Shown here: positions 24,707-33,124 of the stretch, one piece after another | How positions within the stretch are numbered: the stretch's first letter is position 1 | Layout: every line of letters begins with the position of its first letter | NCBI GenBank assembly: GCA_016295455.1 | Contig: JAEDLE010000005.1 | Coordinates: 1-55,237 of the forward strand | Direction: 5' to 3' | DNA: 55,237 nucleotides | Source: Bacteroidales bacterium | GTDB lineage: Bacteria; Bacteroidota; Bacteroidia; Bacteroidales; UBA932 | The notes under the pieces: generated by a model | The model's database searches: none | Seen by the model: only the letters and a program-made list of their open reading frames with translations | What the model was told of the DNA's origin: nothing | Made by a program: the position numbers and the translations under genes

Positions 24707-25408
24707 ATGATAAACAACGTACCTTCTCAAGGGCACGGCACAGTGTCCGTCCCCTTCCTGCTGATGGCCATACTGTTCAATGTATGTCTCATCGCATCCA
24801 ATCTCTTCGAGACCAAACTCTTCACTGTTGCCGGCATTTCCCTTACGGGAGGCGTCATCATATTCCCGGTCTCGTACATCATCAATGACTGTCTTGTCGA
24901 GGTATATGGCTACAGAAAGTCGCGACTCGTGATCTGGTCGGGTTTCGTGATGAACTTCTTCGTCGTGGCCATGGCTCAGATAGTCAGGCTTCTGCCGGCC
25001 TCCCCATTCTGGGATGGCGGCGAACATTTCAACTACATTTTTTCCCTTGCACCGAGGGTGACCCTTGCCTCGATGCTCGCCTTTGTATGCGGTTCCACTG
25101 TGAACGCTTTGATTATGAGCAAGATGAAAATTGCCACCGGGGGCAAAGGATTCTCCGTCAGAGCGATAGTCTCTACAATTGGAGGAGAGGGCATCGATTC
25201 TCTGGTGTTCTTCCCTATCGCGTTCTGGGGCATTGGGCCTGAAGAGATGCTCAAACTGATGGTTACTCAGATCATAGTCAAGACGGCCTACGAAATAATG
25301 ATACTTCCTGTCACAAATATTGTTGTCCACAGGCTCAAGAGTATAGAAAATCTTGACACCTTTGACAGGAACATTTCCTATAATCCATTTAGAATCAAAG
25401 ATTTGTAG
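24707..25408 (+). CDS. yhhQ: Queuosine precursor transporter (YhhQ family)
   Basis: A 233-residue inner-membrane protein of the YhhQ/VUT family, which imports queuine precursors such as preQ0 and preQ1. About six hydrophobic segments are visible, opening VSVPFLLMAILFNVCLIASN. Family motifs include SYIINDCLVEVYGYRKSRLV, GEGIDSLVFFPIAFWG and VKTAYEIMILPVTNIVV. The ATG at 24707 was chosen because the family N-terminus starts there and the pseudoknot abuts it; the ATG at 24668 would translate through the riboswitch. It is followed by queC after 3 nt, so import and synthesis are controlled together. Confidence 0.92.
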   Translation: MINNVPSQGHGTVSVPFLLMAILFNVCLIASNLFETKLFTVAGISLTGGVIIFPVSYIINDCLVEVYGYRKSRLVIWSGFVMNFFVVAMAQIVRLLPASPFWDGGEHFNYIFSLAPRVTLASMLAFVCGSTVNALIMSKMKIATGGKGFSVRAIVSTIGGEGIDSLVFFPIAFWGIGPEEMLKLMVTQIIVKTAYEIMILPVTNIVVHRLKSIENLDTFDRNISYNPFRIKDL

Positions 25409-25411
25409 CAT

Positions 25412-26089
25412 ATGACAGAGAAGCTTGGCAAAAGTGCTCTCGTTGTGCTCAGCGGCGGTCAGGATTCGACCACCTGCCTTTTCTGGGCATTGCGGCACTT
25501 TGAAGACGTACGTGCCATCAGTTTCAGCTATGGACAGAAACATGTGGCGGAACTGGATTGCGCCCGAAAGATAGCTTCGGATGCCGGAGTTCCGCTGAGA
25601 ACAATGGATGTCTCATTCATTTCGCAGTTAAGCCACAATGCTTTGACCGATACGCAAATAAAGATGGATGAGACCAAGCCGGACAACTCTTTCCCGAACA
25701 CTTTCGTGCCTGGCAGGAATCTCTTTTTCCTCAGTGTGGCTGCCGTATATGCCAGGGAACTCGGCATAAGGGACATAGTTACCGGTGTGTCACAGACTGA
25801 TTTCAGCGGTTACCCCGATTGCAGGGACACTTTTATCCGCTCCTTGAACGTCAGCCTCAACCTTGCTATGGACGAACAGTTTGTGATCCATACTCCCCTG
25901 ATGTGGATCGACAAGGAACAGACCTGGGAAATGGCAGACAGGCTCGGTGTGCTTGAACTGATAAGGAACGAAACTCTCACCTGCTACAACGGAGTCAAAG
26001 GAGACGGTTGCGGCCACTGCCCGGCATGCCGTCTCAGAAAACAGGGTCTGGACAGATATCTGAAAAGGAGGAATAATGATGCAGAATAA
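25412..26089 (+). CDS. queC: 7-cyano-7-deazaguanine synthase
   Basis: A 225-residue ATP-dependent enzyme making preQ0 from 7-carboxy-7-deazaguanine and ammonia. The P-loop SGGQDST is at 14-20. FVPGRNLFFLSVAA and the GVSQTDFSGYPDCR segment are typical. The Zn site is Cys191, Cys200, Cys203 and Cys206 in the C-terminal GDGCGHCPACRLR region. It overlaps queF by 14 nt. The queD and queE genes that make its substrate are not in the window. Confidence 0.97.
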   Translation: MTEKLGKSALVVLSGGQDSTTCLFWALRHFEDVRAISFSYGQKHVAELDCARKIASDAGVPLRTMDVSFISQLSHNALTDTQIKMDETKPDNSFPNTFVPGRNLFFLSVAAVYARELGIRDIVTGVSQTDFSGYPDCRDTFIRSLNVSLNLAMDEQFVIHTPLMWIDKEQTWEMADRLGVLELIRNETLTCYNGVKGDGCGHCPACRLRKQGLDRYLKRRNNDAE

Positions 26090-26546
26090 CTTGAATCGAG
26101 AGGACGAGGGCCTCAAATCCCTTGGCGGCAGTACTGAATACCGCAGCGATTATGCGCCAGAAGTGCTGGAGACCTTTGTCAACAGGCATCAGGAGAACGA
26201 CTACTGGGTCAGGTTCAACTGCCCGGAGTTCACCAGTCTCTGCCCTATAACCGGACAGCCTGACTTTGCTGAAATCAGGATTTCATATATCCCTGACGTA
26301 AAGATGGTTGAAAGCAAGAGTCTAAAGCTTTACCTCTTCAGTTTCAGGAATCACGGCGATTTCCACGAGGATTGCGTGAATGTGATAATGAAGGACCTGA
26401 TTCGTCTGATGGATCCGAAATACATAGAAGTTACCGGCTTCTTCACTCCAAGAGGTGGCATAAGCATATACCCGTACGCCAATTACGGACGTCCGGGTAC
26501 ACGTTATGAGGAACTCGCCAGGAAGCGTATGGAAGCCCACGAATAA
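26076..26546 (+). CDS. queF: NADPH-dependent 7-cyano-7-deazaguanine reductase
   Basis: A 156-residue tunnel-fold enzyme reducing the nitrile preQ0 to the amine preQ1, the step after QueC. It is the short (type I) form. Catalytic Cys56 lies in EFTSLCPITG and the Asp in QPDFAEIRI. FRNHGDFHEDCVN and the late GGISIYPYANYG are family motifs. A strong AAAGGAGG precedes the ATG at 26076, unusual in this phylum, and lies inside queC. That suggests independent, strong reinitiation. The product preQ1 is the expected riboswitch ligand, closing a feedback loop on the operon. Confidence 0.97.
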   Translation: MMQNNLNREDEGLKSLGGSTEYRSDYAPEVLETFVNRHQENDYWVRFNCPEFTSLCPITGQPDFAEIRISYIPDVKMVESKSLKLYLFSFRNHGDFHEDCVNVIMKDLIRLMDPKYIEVTGFFTPRGGISIYPYANYGRPGTRYEELARKRMEAHE

Positions 26547-26575
26547 GCGTTACCCCTCCGTGGGAGAAGACTGTC

Positions 26576-27508
26576 TCAGAGGCAGACTACCGCGAGTGTG
26601 GTCACGCTGATGATGAACCAGAGGAGCACGCCCAGTATCAGCGGTTTTGCTCCGACTTTCTTCAGGGATGATGCCGACAGCCCCATACCGATAAGGAACA
26701 GAGTCATGCACAGCACTTTTCGGGATATGGCCACGATGCCTGTCGTGAGTCCTTCCGGCATATTCAGGAAAGTGTTGGCGCACATGGCAAGTATGAAGAG
26801 GAAGATGAACCAGGGTATGGAGATCTTCCTCCCTTTGCTTCTGAACACGAAGGTCGAAACGATTGCGAGCGGAATGATCCAGAGCGCTCGGGTGAGTTTG
26901 ACGGTTGTGGCAATCTTCAGTGCCTCCTCGCCGTATGCTGCTCCTGCCCCGACCACGGAACTCGTGTCGTGAATTGCGATTGCCGCCCACATACCGAACT
27001 GCTCCTGGCTCAGGCCTATCAATCTTCCAACAGGAGGAAATATGAAGAGAGCTATAGCGTTGAGTATGAATATGGTGGCGAGAGACATGGTCATCTGGTC
27101 ATCGTCCGCATCGATTACAGGTCCCACGGCTGCGATGGCGCTGCCACCGCATATGGCGGTGCCGCTGGCAATGAGATAGGCGTTTTTTCTGTCGACCTTG
27201 AGGAGTCTGCCTATCAGAACTCCCAGTAGCATTACTCCCACTACGGAGACTATGGTGAACATCATTCCCTCCTTGCCCGATTCAAGGGACTCGAAGAGGT
27301 TCATGCCGAAACCCAGACCCACTACGGATGCCTGAAGCGCTATCTTCGAGGCTTTCTTCGAGAAAGCCGGGAATGGGTTACCCAGTGTCAGGGTCATCAC
27401 TATGCCCAGAAGCAGCGCCAGGGCCGGTGAAACGAATGCCGATGCTGCGAGCAGTCCGATGAAGAGCAGCCGCAGCGCTGTCTGCCTTCCCTTTTCTGAA
27501 ATTGCCAT
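26576..27508 (-). CDS. YeiH/UPF0324-family putative anion (sulfate) exporter
   Basis: A 310-residue inner-membrane protein with about ten hydrophobic spans. Family motifs present are VVGLGFGMNLFES, GTAICGGSAIAAVGPVI, FGMWAAIAIHDTSSVVGAG and the last-helix LIGMGLSASSLKKVGAKPL. UPF0324 proteins are annotated as putative sulfate exporters, but substrate evidence is thin. The ATG at 27508 is preferred over 27529 because a -7 box (27527-27534) overlaps the longer one. A LysR gene lies directly upstream, as in the E. coli yeiE-yeiH pair, and probably controls it. Confidence 0.88.
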   Translation of the reverse strand: MAISEKGRQTALRLLFIGLLAASAFVSPALALLLGIVMTLTLGNPFPAFSKKASKIALQASVVGLGFGMNLFESLESGKEGMMFTIVSVVGVMLLGVLIGRLLKVDRKNAYLIASGTAICGGSAIAAVGPVIDADDDQMTMSLATIFILNAIALFIFPPVGRLIGLSQEQFGMWAAIAIHDTSSVVGAGAAYGEEALKIATTVKLTRALWIIPLAIVSTFVFRSKGRKISIPWFIFLFILAMCANTFLNMPEGLTTGIVAISRKVLCMTLFLIGMGLSASSLKKVGAKPLILGVLLWFIISVTTLAVVCL

Positions 27509-27526
27509 ATTCAAAAGATTATGGCG

Positions 27527-27534
27527 CAAAGATA
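27527..27534 (-). promoter_or_regulatory. -7 box of the YeiH-like gene
   Basis: TATCTTTG followed by C on the minus strand, 18 nt before the ATG at 27508. No standard -33 box, which would fit a promoter needing the LysR activator. Confidence 0.55.
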
Positions 27535-27588
27535 GTTTTCCCGGACGGTATATGGAAACAGAAAATGCCTATATCCGATAACCTGCGG

Positions 27589-28473
27589 TTATAGCATAAA
27601 GTTCTGGGCGAACTGGCAGAAGAGTTCAGAGAGAGCGTCGTGCTCGCCCTGGCAGCTGACGCGGCTGAACTCGCGTGTGAAGTCCAGGCCTTCAATGTCT
27701 ATGGTTTTGAGACTGCCGCTTCCCAATTCCTTGCGGACGGCGGCAACTGAGATGATGGCCATGGCGTCCGATGCGGAGAGATAGGCCTTTATGGCTTCGC
27801 TGCTGTCCAGCCAAGCTACCACGTCAAGGCTCTGGAGAGATACTCCGAGGGAGGCGAGCCGCCTGGTCACCAGCTCCAGGGTACCTGAACCTTTTTCCCT
27901 GAGTACCAATGGTATGGTTTGCAATTCGCTGACCTTGATCCTGGTCGGTATGTCGGCTCCGGACCTTGCGACAGCCACCAGTCTGTCATCGGCGAAATGC
28001 CGGTACTGCAGGCCTCCCCTTCTGGATACGTTCTCCACGAAACCCAGCTCGATTTCCTTGGCGAACAGAGCCTGCTCTATCCTCTCGCTGTTCCCTGTGA
28101 TCATGCTCACCCGAATGTCAGGGTAGCAGCCGTTGAAGCCCGCTATGACAGGAGGTATGACATACTGCGCGATGGTGGTGCTTGCGCCCAGTCTGAGTTC
28201 TCCCTGGTTGGCTTTCCCCATCTGCGCCATCTCATTCTCCAAAGTTATGTACATTGAGGTTATCTTTTCGCTCCACTTCTCGAGCAGCCTTCCGGATTCG
28301 GTCAGTTCCAGGCCTGATCCCCTGCGATGGAAAAGCCTGGTCCCGAAATGCCTCTCGAGTTCGCTGATATTCTTGCTTACGGCAGGCTGCGAGATGTACA
28401 GCTGCTCCGCGCAGCGGGTGAAACTCAATGTCTTCGCCGCTGTAAGAAAAACCTTTAGTCTGAAATCCTCCAT
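27589..28473 (-). CDS. LysR-family transcriptional regulator
   Basis: 294 residues. The N-terminal winged HTH is typical (FLTAAKTLSFTRCAEQLYIS, QPAVSKNISELERHFGTRLF). A periplasmic-binding-like effector domain follows (GELRLGASTTIAQYVIPPVI). It resembles the CysL/YeiE branch. The ATG at 28473 begins the HTH; the in-frame ATG at 28488 lies inside or before the promoter. It is upstream of and codirectional with the YeiH-like gene. Effector unknown, perhaps a sulfur compound. Confidence 0.92.
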   Translation of the reverse strand: MEDFRLKVFLTAAKTLSFTRCAEQLYISQPAVSKNISELERHFGTRLFHRRGSGLELTESGRLLEKWSEKITSMYITLENEMAQMGKANQGELRLGASTTIAQYVIPPVIAGFNGCYPDIRVSMITGNSERIEQALFAKEIELGFVENVSRRGGLQYRHFADDRLVAVARSGADIPTRIKVSELQTIPLVLREKGSGTLELVTRRLASLGVSLQSLDVVAWLDSSEAIKAYLSASDAMAIISVAAVRKELGSGSLKTIDIEGLDFTREFSRVSCQGEHDALSELFCQFAQNFML

Positions 28474-28477
28474 GGAA

Positions 28478-28509
28478 CAAATGTACAATCAATACCCTGA
28501 AAGTGCAAA
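28478..28509 (-). promoter_or_regulatory. Promoter of the LysR gene, abutting its ATG
   Basis: TTTG (28506-28509), 20 nt, TACATTTG (28478-28485) on the minus strand: a full consensus promoter. The -7 box ends 4 nt before the ATG at 28473, so the transcript should start at or beside the start codon. Confidence 0.7.
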
Positions 28510-28521
28510 ATGCAGTCCAAC

Positions 28522-28558
28522 AAAAAACACCCGCCCGGCCTTGAATGGCGGGCGGGTG
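28522..28558 (-). terminator. Terminator of the phosphofructokinase gene
   Basis: CACCCGCCCG (28528-28537) pairs with CGGGCGGGTG (28549-28558) over 10 bp with an 11-nt loop. On the minus strand it is followed by six Ts. Confidence 0.85.
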
Positions 28559-28585
28559 CGGGTTGTTCCGTTACAGCCGAGTGTA

Positions 28586-29821
28586 TTACCACTCGAGTAT
28601 TTTCTTGAAGTCGTATGCCTCAGGGTTCTCCACATACTGCCTTGCAGCCTCATAATCGTCCTCTGTGACGTAGTGGGCGATGAATGAATAGTAGTTCTGG
28701 GCGGTACCGGAGTTGATGTCGACGATTCTCGGAGGAATCTTGCCTGTCTCAGGATCCTGAAGGTCCTTCAGGTAGAGAGGAGAAACCTTGCCGAATGAAT
28801 CGACATAAACCATACAGCCGGTCTTGCCCTCGCTGAAGAGCTGGTAAACGCCCATCGCGAGCTCGGTGCAGTAGGTGAGGTCATATGCAACAGGCTCCTG
28901 GCAACGTACGTCATAGCCGATTTCAACCGGACGGCTCTTGACCTTGAGACCTGCCTTCTGGCACTCCTTGTCAAGGAGGTCGCTGAATATCACTGCCTTG
29001 GATATCTTGCCGAGTTCAGGATGTCCGTGCTCGTCGAAGGTGAAGTGGACGCCTGCGTCAACCATCTCCTGCATTACGCCTTCATCGTGGAAGAGGCCTT
29101 CGGCAGTCACCACGGTACCGTACGATACGCCGAGTATCTTTCTCTTGATGATTGCGGAAACAGAGAGCTTGATGATCTTGTCAAGGGTCATCGTGGTCTT
29201 GTTGAACATCTCCGGGATGATGGTCATAGGGCTGTGTGAAGCCTCTCCGATACCGAGTGCGAGTGAACCGCAGGTACGGCCCATAGCGGTGATTACGAAC
29301 CAGTTGCCGGAAGTGCGGGCATCTTCATAGACGGTCTTCGCAATGTGTGCGCCCTCGTTCTTGGCGGAGTTGTAGCCGAAGGTAGGGGCGTTGTTCGGAA
29401 GAGGAAGGTCATTGTCGATGGTCTTCGGACAATGGATGTTTGCGATAGGATAGTTCTTGGCCGCGAGGAATTTGGAAATCCTGTTGGCGGTTGATGCAGT
29501 GTCGTCGCCGCCGATGGTGACGAGAAGCTTGATGTTGTTGTCCTTGAAGAGGTCAAGGTTGAAGTTCTCCTCGAAATCCTTGTCAGTAGGCTTGAAACGG
29601 CTCATCTGGAGGTAAGAACCGCCTACGTTGAAGTAACGGTCAGCCTTGAAGAAGTCCAGTTCTTCGACCCTGGCGTTCTTTGAGAAGAGGCCCGAGTAGC
29701 CGCCGTGCAGGCCAAGAACCCTGTAACCCTTTGAAAGGAAGGTCTTTGCTACACTCATTGAAACTGAATTCATACCAGGGGCAGGACCGCCGCCGCAGAG
29801 GATGATGATGGAATCTTTCAT
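28586..29821 (-). CDS. Diphosphate-dependent 6-phosphofructokinase
   Basis: 411 residues, phosphorylating fructose 6-phosphate to the 1,6-bisphosphate. Two active-site signatures point to PPi rather than ATP as donor. GGDDT (104-108) has Asp where ATP enzymes have Gly, and PKTIDND (132-138) has Lys. The glycine-rich CGGGPAPGMN opens the fold; MGRTCGSLALGIG and the C-terminal GYDVRCQEPVAYD complete the sugar site. PPi use makes the step reversible and saves ATP, common in anaerobic Bacteroidota. Monocistronic, with its own promoter and terminator. Confidence 0.93.
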   Translation of the reverse strand: MKDSIIILCGGGPAPGMNSVSMSVAKTFLSKGYRVLGLHGGYSGLFSKNARVEELDFFKADRYFNVGGSYLQMSRFKPTDKDFEENFNLDLFKDNNIKLLVTIGGDDTASTANRISKFLAAKNYPIANIHCPKTIDNDLPLPNNAPTFGYNSAKNEGAHIAKTVYEDARTSGNWFVITAMGRTCGSLALGIGEASHSPMTIIPEMFNKTTMTLDKIIKLSVSAIIKRKILGVSYGTVVTAEGLFHDEGVMQEMVDAGVHFTFDEHGHPELGKISKAVIFSDLLDKECQKAGLKVKSRPVEIGYDVRCQEPVAYDLTYCTELAMGVYQLFSEGKTGCMVYVDSFGKVSPLYLKDLQDPETGKIPPRIVDINSGTAQNYYSFIAHYVTEDDYEAARQYVENPEAYDFKKILEW

Positions 29822-29900
29822 CTTGTAAAGCTTTATGATTTGTTATTGAGTTTCACTGTCAGCCCTCCCCGGCCCTGAAGGCACCAATCCGGGAGGCGCA

Positions 29901-29933
29901 CAAATTTACTACAAGTGAAAAAAAGAAACAAAT
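29901..29933 (-). promoter_or_regulatory. Promoter of the phosphofructokinase gene
   Basis: TTTG (29930-29933), 21 nt, TAAATTTG (29901-29908) on the minus strand. The ~73-nt leader contains a G/C-rich stem (CTCCCGG with CCGGGGAG). Confidence 0.65.
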
Positions 29934-29995
29934 CTTAAAACGTTGATACTGACAAGCGCACCCCAAGACGATATCTCTGGATGAAGCTCTGGAGA

Positions 29996-30031
29996 TTTGC
30001 CCTGATTTATGATGAATTTTTCGTAACTTTG
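29996..30031 (+). promoter_or_regulatory. Promoter of the ligA operon
   Basis: TTTG (29996-29999), 24 nt, TAACTTTG (30024-30031), predicted start near 30037. It should drive the six-gene unit ending with ispG. Confidence 0.5.
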
Positions 30032-30053
30032 AAATCTTAAACGATTCCTCCGG

Positions 30054-32138
30054 ATGGACAGGTTATCAGCAGAGAAAAGAATAGGCGAACTCAGGGATAG
30101 CCTGCGTGAACATTCACGCAGATATTATGTCGACAACGCCCCGCTCATCAGTGACTACGACTTCGACAGGCTCATGCTCGAGCTTCAGGAGCTGGAGGCG
30201 CAATATCCTGACCTTCAGACGTCTGACTCCCCTACCGTAACTGTAGGCTCCGATATCGAGGGCGGCGTCCGCAGCGGCTTCGAAAGAAAGGCCCATACCT
30301 ACCCTATGCTTTCTCTCGGCAACACCTACAACATTGCGGAGGTCGAGGAGTTTGCGGACAGGGCTGCCAAAACCCTGGACGGAGATTTCTGTTACAGCTG
30401 CGAACTGAAGTTCGACGGGACAGCCATAAGTCTCACCTACAGGAACGGACTTCTGGTCCAGGCGCTTACAAGGGGTGACGGAAGCGTTGGCGATGACGTC
30501 ACCGCCAACGTCAGGCACATCCCGAACATCCCGCAGAAGCTCGCAGGAAGCGGCTATCCGGCAGAATTCGAAATCAGGGGCGAGGTGCTGATGCCCTACA
30601 AGTCATTCGACAGGCTCAATGAGGAAAGACTCGGGCGGGAGGAAGAACCGTTCGCAAATCCGAGGAACGCGGCGTCGGGTTCGCTCAAACTGATAGACCC
30701 GATCGAAACCGGCAAGCGCGGACTCTGGTGCACGCTCTACCATATTCCGGCTCAATGCATAGACTGCAGGACTCACAGCGAAGCTCTGGACAGGGCTGCG
30801 TCCTGGGGGCTTCCGGTTTCGGAGCACAGGCGCATATGCAGGAACCTGAAGGAGATAGAAGATTTCATAAATTATTGGGACACAGAGAGAAAGCATCTTC
30901 CATACGCTACGGACGGCATAGTCATAAAGGTCAATGAGACCGCCGCGCAGATGGCTCTTGGCTATACGGCAAAATTCCCTCGCTGGGCTGTCGCCTACAA
31001 ATTCAGGGCGGAAAGGGCTCTCACCAAACTCCTCTCCATCTCATACCAGGTGGGACGTACCGGAGCAGTGACCCCTGTAGCCAACCTTGAACCCGTGCTG
31101 CTGTCAGGCACGACAGTAAGGCGCGCCACACTCAACAACGCCGACCAGATGGCCCTTCTGGACATCCATATGGGCGACTATGTTTATGTCGAAAAGGGTG
31201 GCGAAATCATCCCCAAGATCACGGCGGTAGAGCCCGGAAAGAGGACCGAAGGCGCTCTCAGGCCCGAGTTCCCCAAGTGCTGTCCGGAATGCGGCACCCC
31301 TCTGGTAAGGGAGGAAGACGAAGCCCGCTGGTTCTGTCCGAACAGCAGCGGATGCCCGACGCAGATAAAGGGGCGCATACTGCACTTTACCGGAAGAAAA
31401 GCAATGAACATACTCGCCGGGGACGCCACGATCGACCAGCTGTACAGTCTCGGTCTGGTGAAAACTCCCGCCGACTTCTATTCCCTCACCCGCGATGACC
31501 TGCTGAGGCTCGACGGCTGGAAGGACAAATCTGCCGACCGTTTCCTGAAGAGCCTCGCCGCCACACGCGAAGTGCCGTACGAACGTGTACTCTTTGCGCT
31601 GGGAATCAGGCACGTAGGCGAAACCACGGCCAAAACCATAGTCAAGGAATATGCCGACGTGGACAGCCTTGCGCAGGCTTCTGTGGAGAGCCTCACCGCC
31701 ATAGCCGATGTCGGGGACATAGTCGCCAGAAGCATATACGGATTCTTCCGGGACGAAGAAAACCTCAGGGAAATAGCCAGGCTGAAGGCTGCCGGCCTCC
31801 GGTTCAGTGCCGGGGCAGCTGCACAGCAGGCATCTGACGCCCTTGAAGGAATGAGCATAGTCATATCCGGTAACTTCGGCATATCCCGTGATGAGATGAA
31901 GAAGCTCATCGAGAGGAACGGCGGAAAGAACAGCAGTTCAGTAAGTTCGAAGACTTCCCTGCTCCTTGCCGGCAGCAAGCCGGGACCTGAGAAGATCAGG
32001 AAGGCGGAGGAACTGGGTGTGAGGGTCATTTCTGAGGAAGAGTTCCTTGCCTTGTTGCCACAGGCTCCGCAGGCCGGAAATGCGGAGGCCGATGAAGAGG
32101 AAGGATATCAGGAAGATTTGTTCGGAGGAATGGTATGA
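30054..32138 (+). CDS. ligA: NAD-dependent DNA ligase
   Basis: 694 residues, sealing nicks in replication and repair using NAD+. Domains in order: Ia (YYVDNAPLISDYDFD), adenylation with nucleophile Lys119 in the KFDG motif, OB fold, four-Cys Zn finger (CCPECGTPL, then FCPNSSGCP), helix-hairpin-helix repeats (ALGIRHVGETTAKTI), and a C-terminal BRCT (EGMSIVISGNFGISRDEMKK). It is complete. Its stop overlaps the yihY-like ATG by 4 nt (ATGA). Confidence 0.98.
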   Translation: MDRLSAEKRIGELRDSLREHSRRYYVDNAPLISDYDFDRLMLELQELEAQYPDLQTSDSPTVTVGSDIEGGVRSGFERKAHTYPMLSLGNTYNIAEVEEFADRAAKTLDGDFCYSCELKFDGTAISLTYRNGLLVQALTRGDGSVGDDVTANVRHIPNIPQKLAGSGYPAEFEIRGEVLMPYKSFDRLNEERLGREEEPFANPRNAASGSLKLIDPIETGKRGLWCTLYHIPAQCIDCRTHSEALDRAASWGLPVSEHRRICRNLKEIEDFINYWDTERKHLPYATDGIVIKVNETAAQMALGYTAKFPRWAVAYKFRAERALTKLLSISYQVGRTGAVTPVANLEPVLLSGTTVRRATLNNADQMALLDIHMGDYVYVEKGGEIIPKITAVEPGKRTEGALRPEFPKCCPECGTPLVREEDEARWFCPNSSGCPTQIKGRILHFTGRKAMNILAGDATIDQLYSLGLVKTPADFYSLTRDDLLRLDGWKDKSADRFLKSLAATREVPYERVLFALGIRHVGETTAKTIVKEYADVDSLAQASVESLTAIADVGDIVARSIYGFFRDEENLREIARLKAAGLRFSAGAAAQQASDALEGMSIVISGNFGISRDEMKKLIERNGGKNSSSVSSKTSLLLAGSKPGPEKIRKAEELGVRVISEEEFLALLPQAPQAGNAEADEEEGYQEDLFGGMV

Positions 32139-33124
32139 GCAGTATGAAAGCATTTTTTTCAGCCATCGGCACACACGTGAACCGCATAGTGGAGTTCTTC
32201 AGCAGGGACATACTGGACCTTGATCCCGAAGAGCTTTCGCGCACCAAGGCTGCGCTCGTGAAGTGCTACCGGATAATGCATTCCTCAATCGGCCAGTTCG
32301 GTAAGAACAAGATAGGCATCATGTCCGTGGCATTGAGTTACTTCACGATGATGGCGGTCGTTCCGTTCATTGCCGTATGCTTCGCCCTCACGGGAGGACT
32401 GGGGCTGAGCGGGCTGCTGGAGGATGTCCTGTACGCGAACATCTCCGACACCAAGATAATCGAACTGCTGCTGAATGCGGCGGAGAACATAATCCACGTC
32501 GCGCAGGGTGGCGGTTTCGGCATAATCAATGCCTTGACTTTCGTCTGGCTCGTCATATGGATGATGATGAGAGTGGAAAAGGTCTTCAATGACATATGGG
32601 CTTCCAAATCCGTGAAAATCAAGGATAACGGGGAAAAGAAGCAGAAGCGCAGGAACTTCTTCGCAAGCTTCGGGGTGGACATAGCCATACTCTTTCTCGC
32701 TCCTTTCGTGATAATCATACTCTTCACCGGCTCCATCGTCTATTCCAGGGTCCTGGACATAGTCATACCGAACAACCTCGGATTCTCCGAAGAACTCCGT
32801 TCCTTCGTGGGATGGGTAGTCTTCGCCATCGTCGCCATACTCGTTTTCTCGGCGATGTACAAGTTCATTCCTGCGGCAAAGGTCAGGTACCGCAACGCCC
32901 TCTACGGTGCGGTGCTCTCCGGAATCGCATACACCATATTACAGTACCTGTATCTCGAGACCCAGCTCCTCGTCAGCGGATTCAACACCGTCTTCGGAAC
33001 CGTCGCGGCACTTCCGCTCTTCATGATCTGGCTCAGGTACGGCTGGCTTATCATAATGCTCGGGGCACAGTTCTCATACACTTTCCAGTACCCTGACGAA
33101 CCGATAAATAACGAATACCAATGA
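32135..33124 (+). CDS. YihY/BrkB-family inner-membrane protein
   Basis: 329 residues with about six hydrophobic spans. The family core includes VALSYFTMMAVVPFIAVCFA, VIWMMMRVEKVFNDIW, FIPAAKVRYRNALYGAVLSG and the final WLRYGWLIIMLGAQFSY. The old 'ribonuclease BN' label for this family is a misassignment; its function is unknown, possibly envelope transport. The hydrophilic ~50-residue start (DPEELSRTKAALVKCYRIM) is cytosolic. It overlaps both neighbours by 4 nt, so it is translationally coupled to ligA and the Rel gene. Confidence 0.9.
   Translation: MSSMKAFFSAIGTHVNRIVEFFSRDILDLDPEELSRTKAALVKCYRIMHSSIGQFGKNKIGIMSVALSYFTMMAVVPFIAVCFALTGGLGLSGLLEDVLYANISDTKIIELLLNAAENIIHVAQGGGFGIINALTFVWLVIWMMMRVEKVFNDIWASKSVKIKDNGEKKQKRRNFFASFGVDIAILFLAPFVIIILFTGSIVYSRVLDIVIPNNLGFSEELRSFVGWVVFAIVAILVFSAMYKFIPAAKVRYRNALYGAVLSGIAYTILQYLYLETQLLVSGFNTVFGTVAALPLFMIWLRYGWLIIMLGAQFSYTFQYPDEPINNEYQ

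Noticed and set aside
32135..33124. Naming the YihY-family protein as ribonuclease BN
   Set aside because: That assignment was a historical error for this family, and the protein is clearly an integral membrane protein without nuclease motifs.
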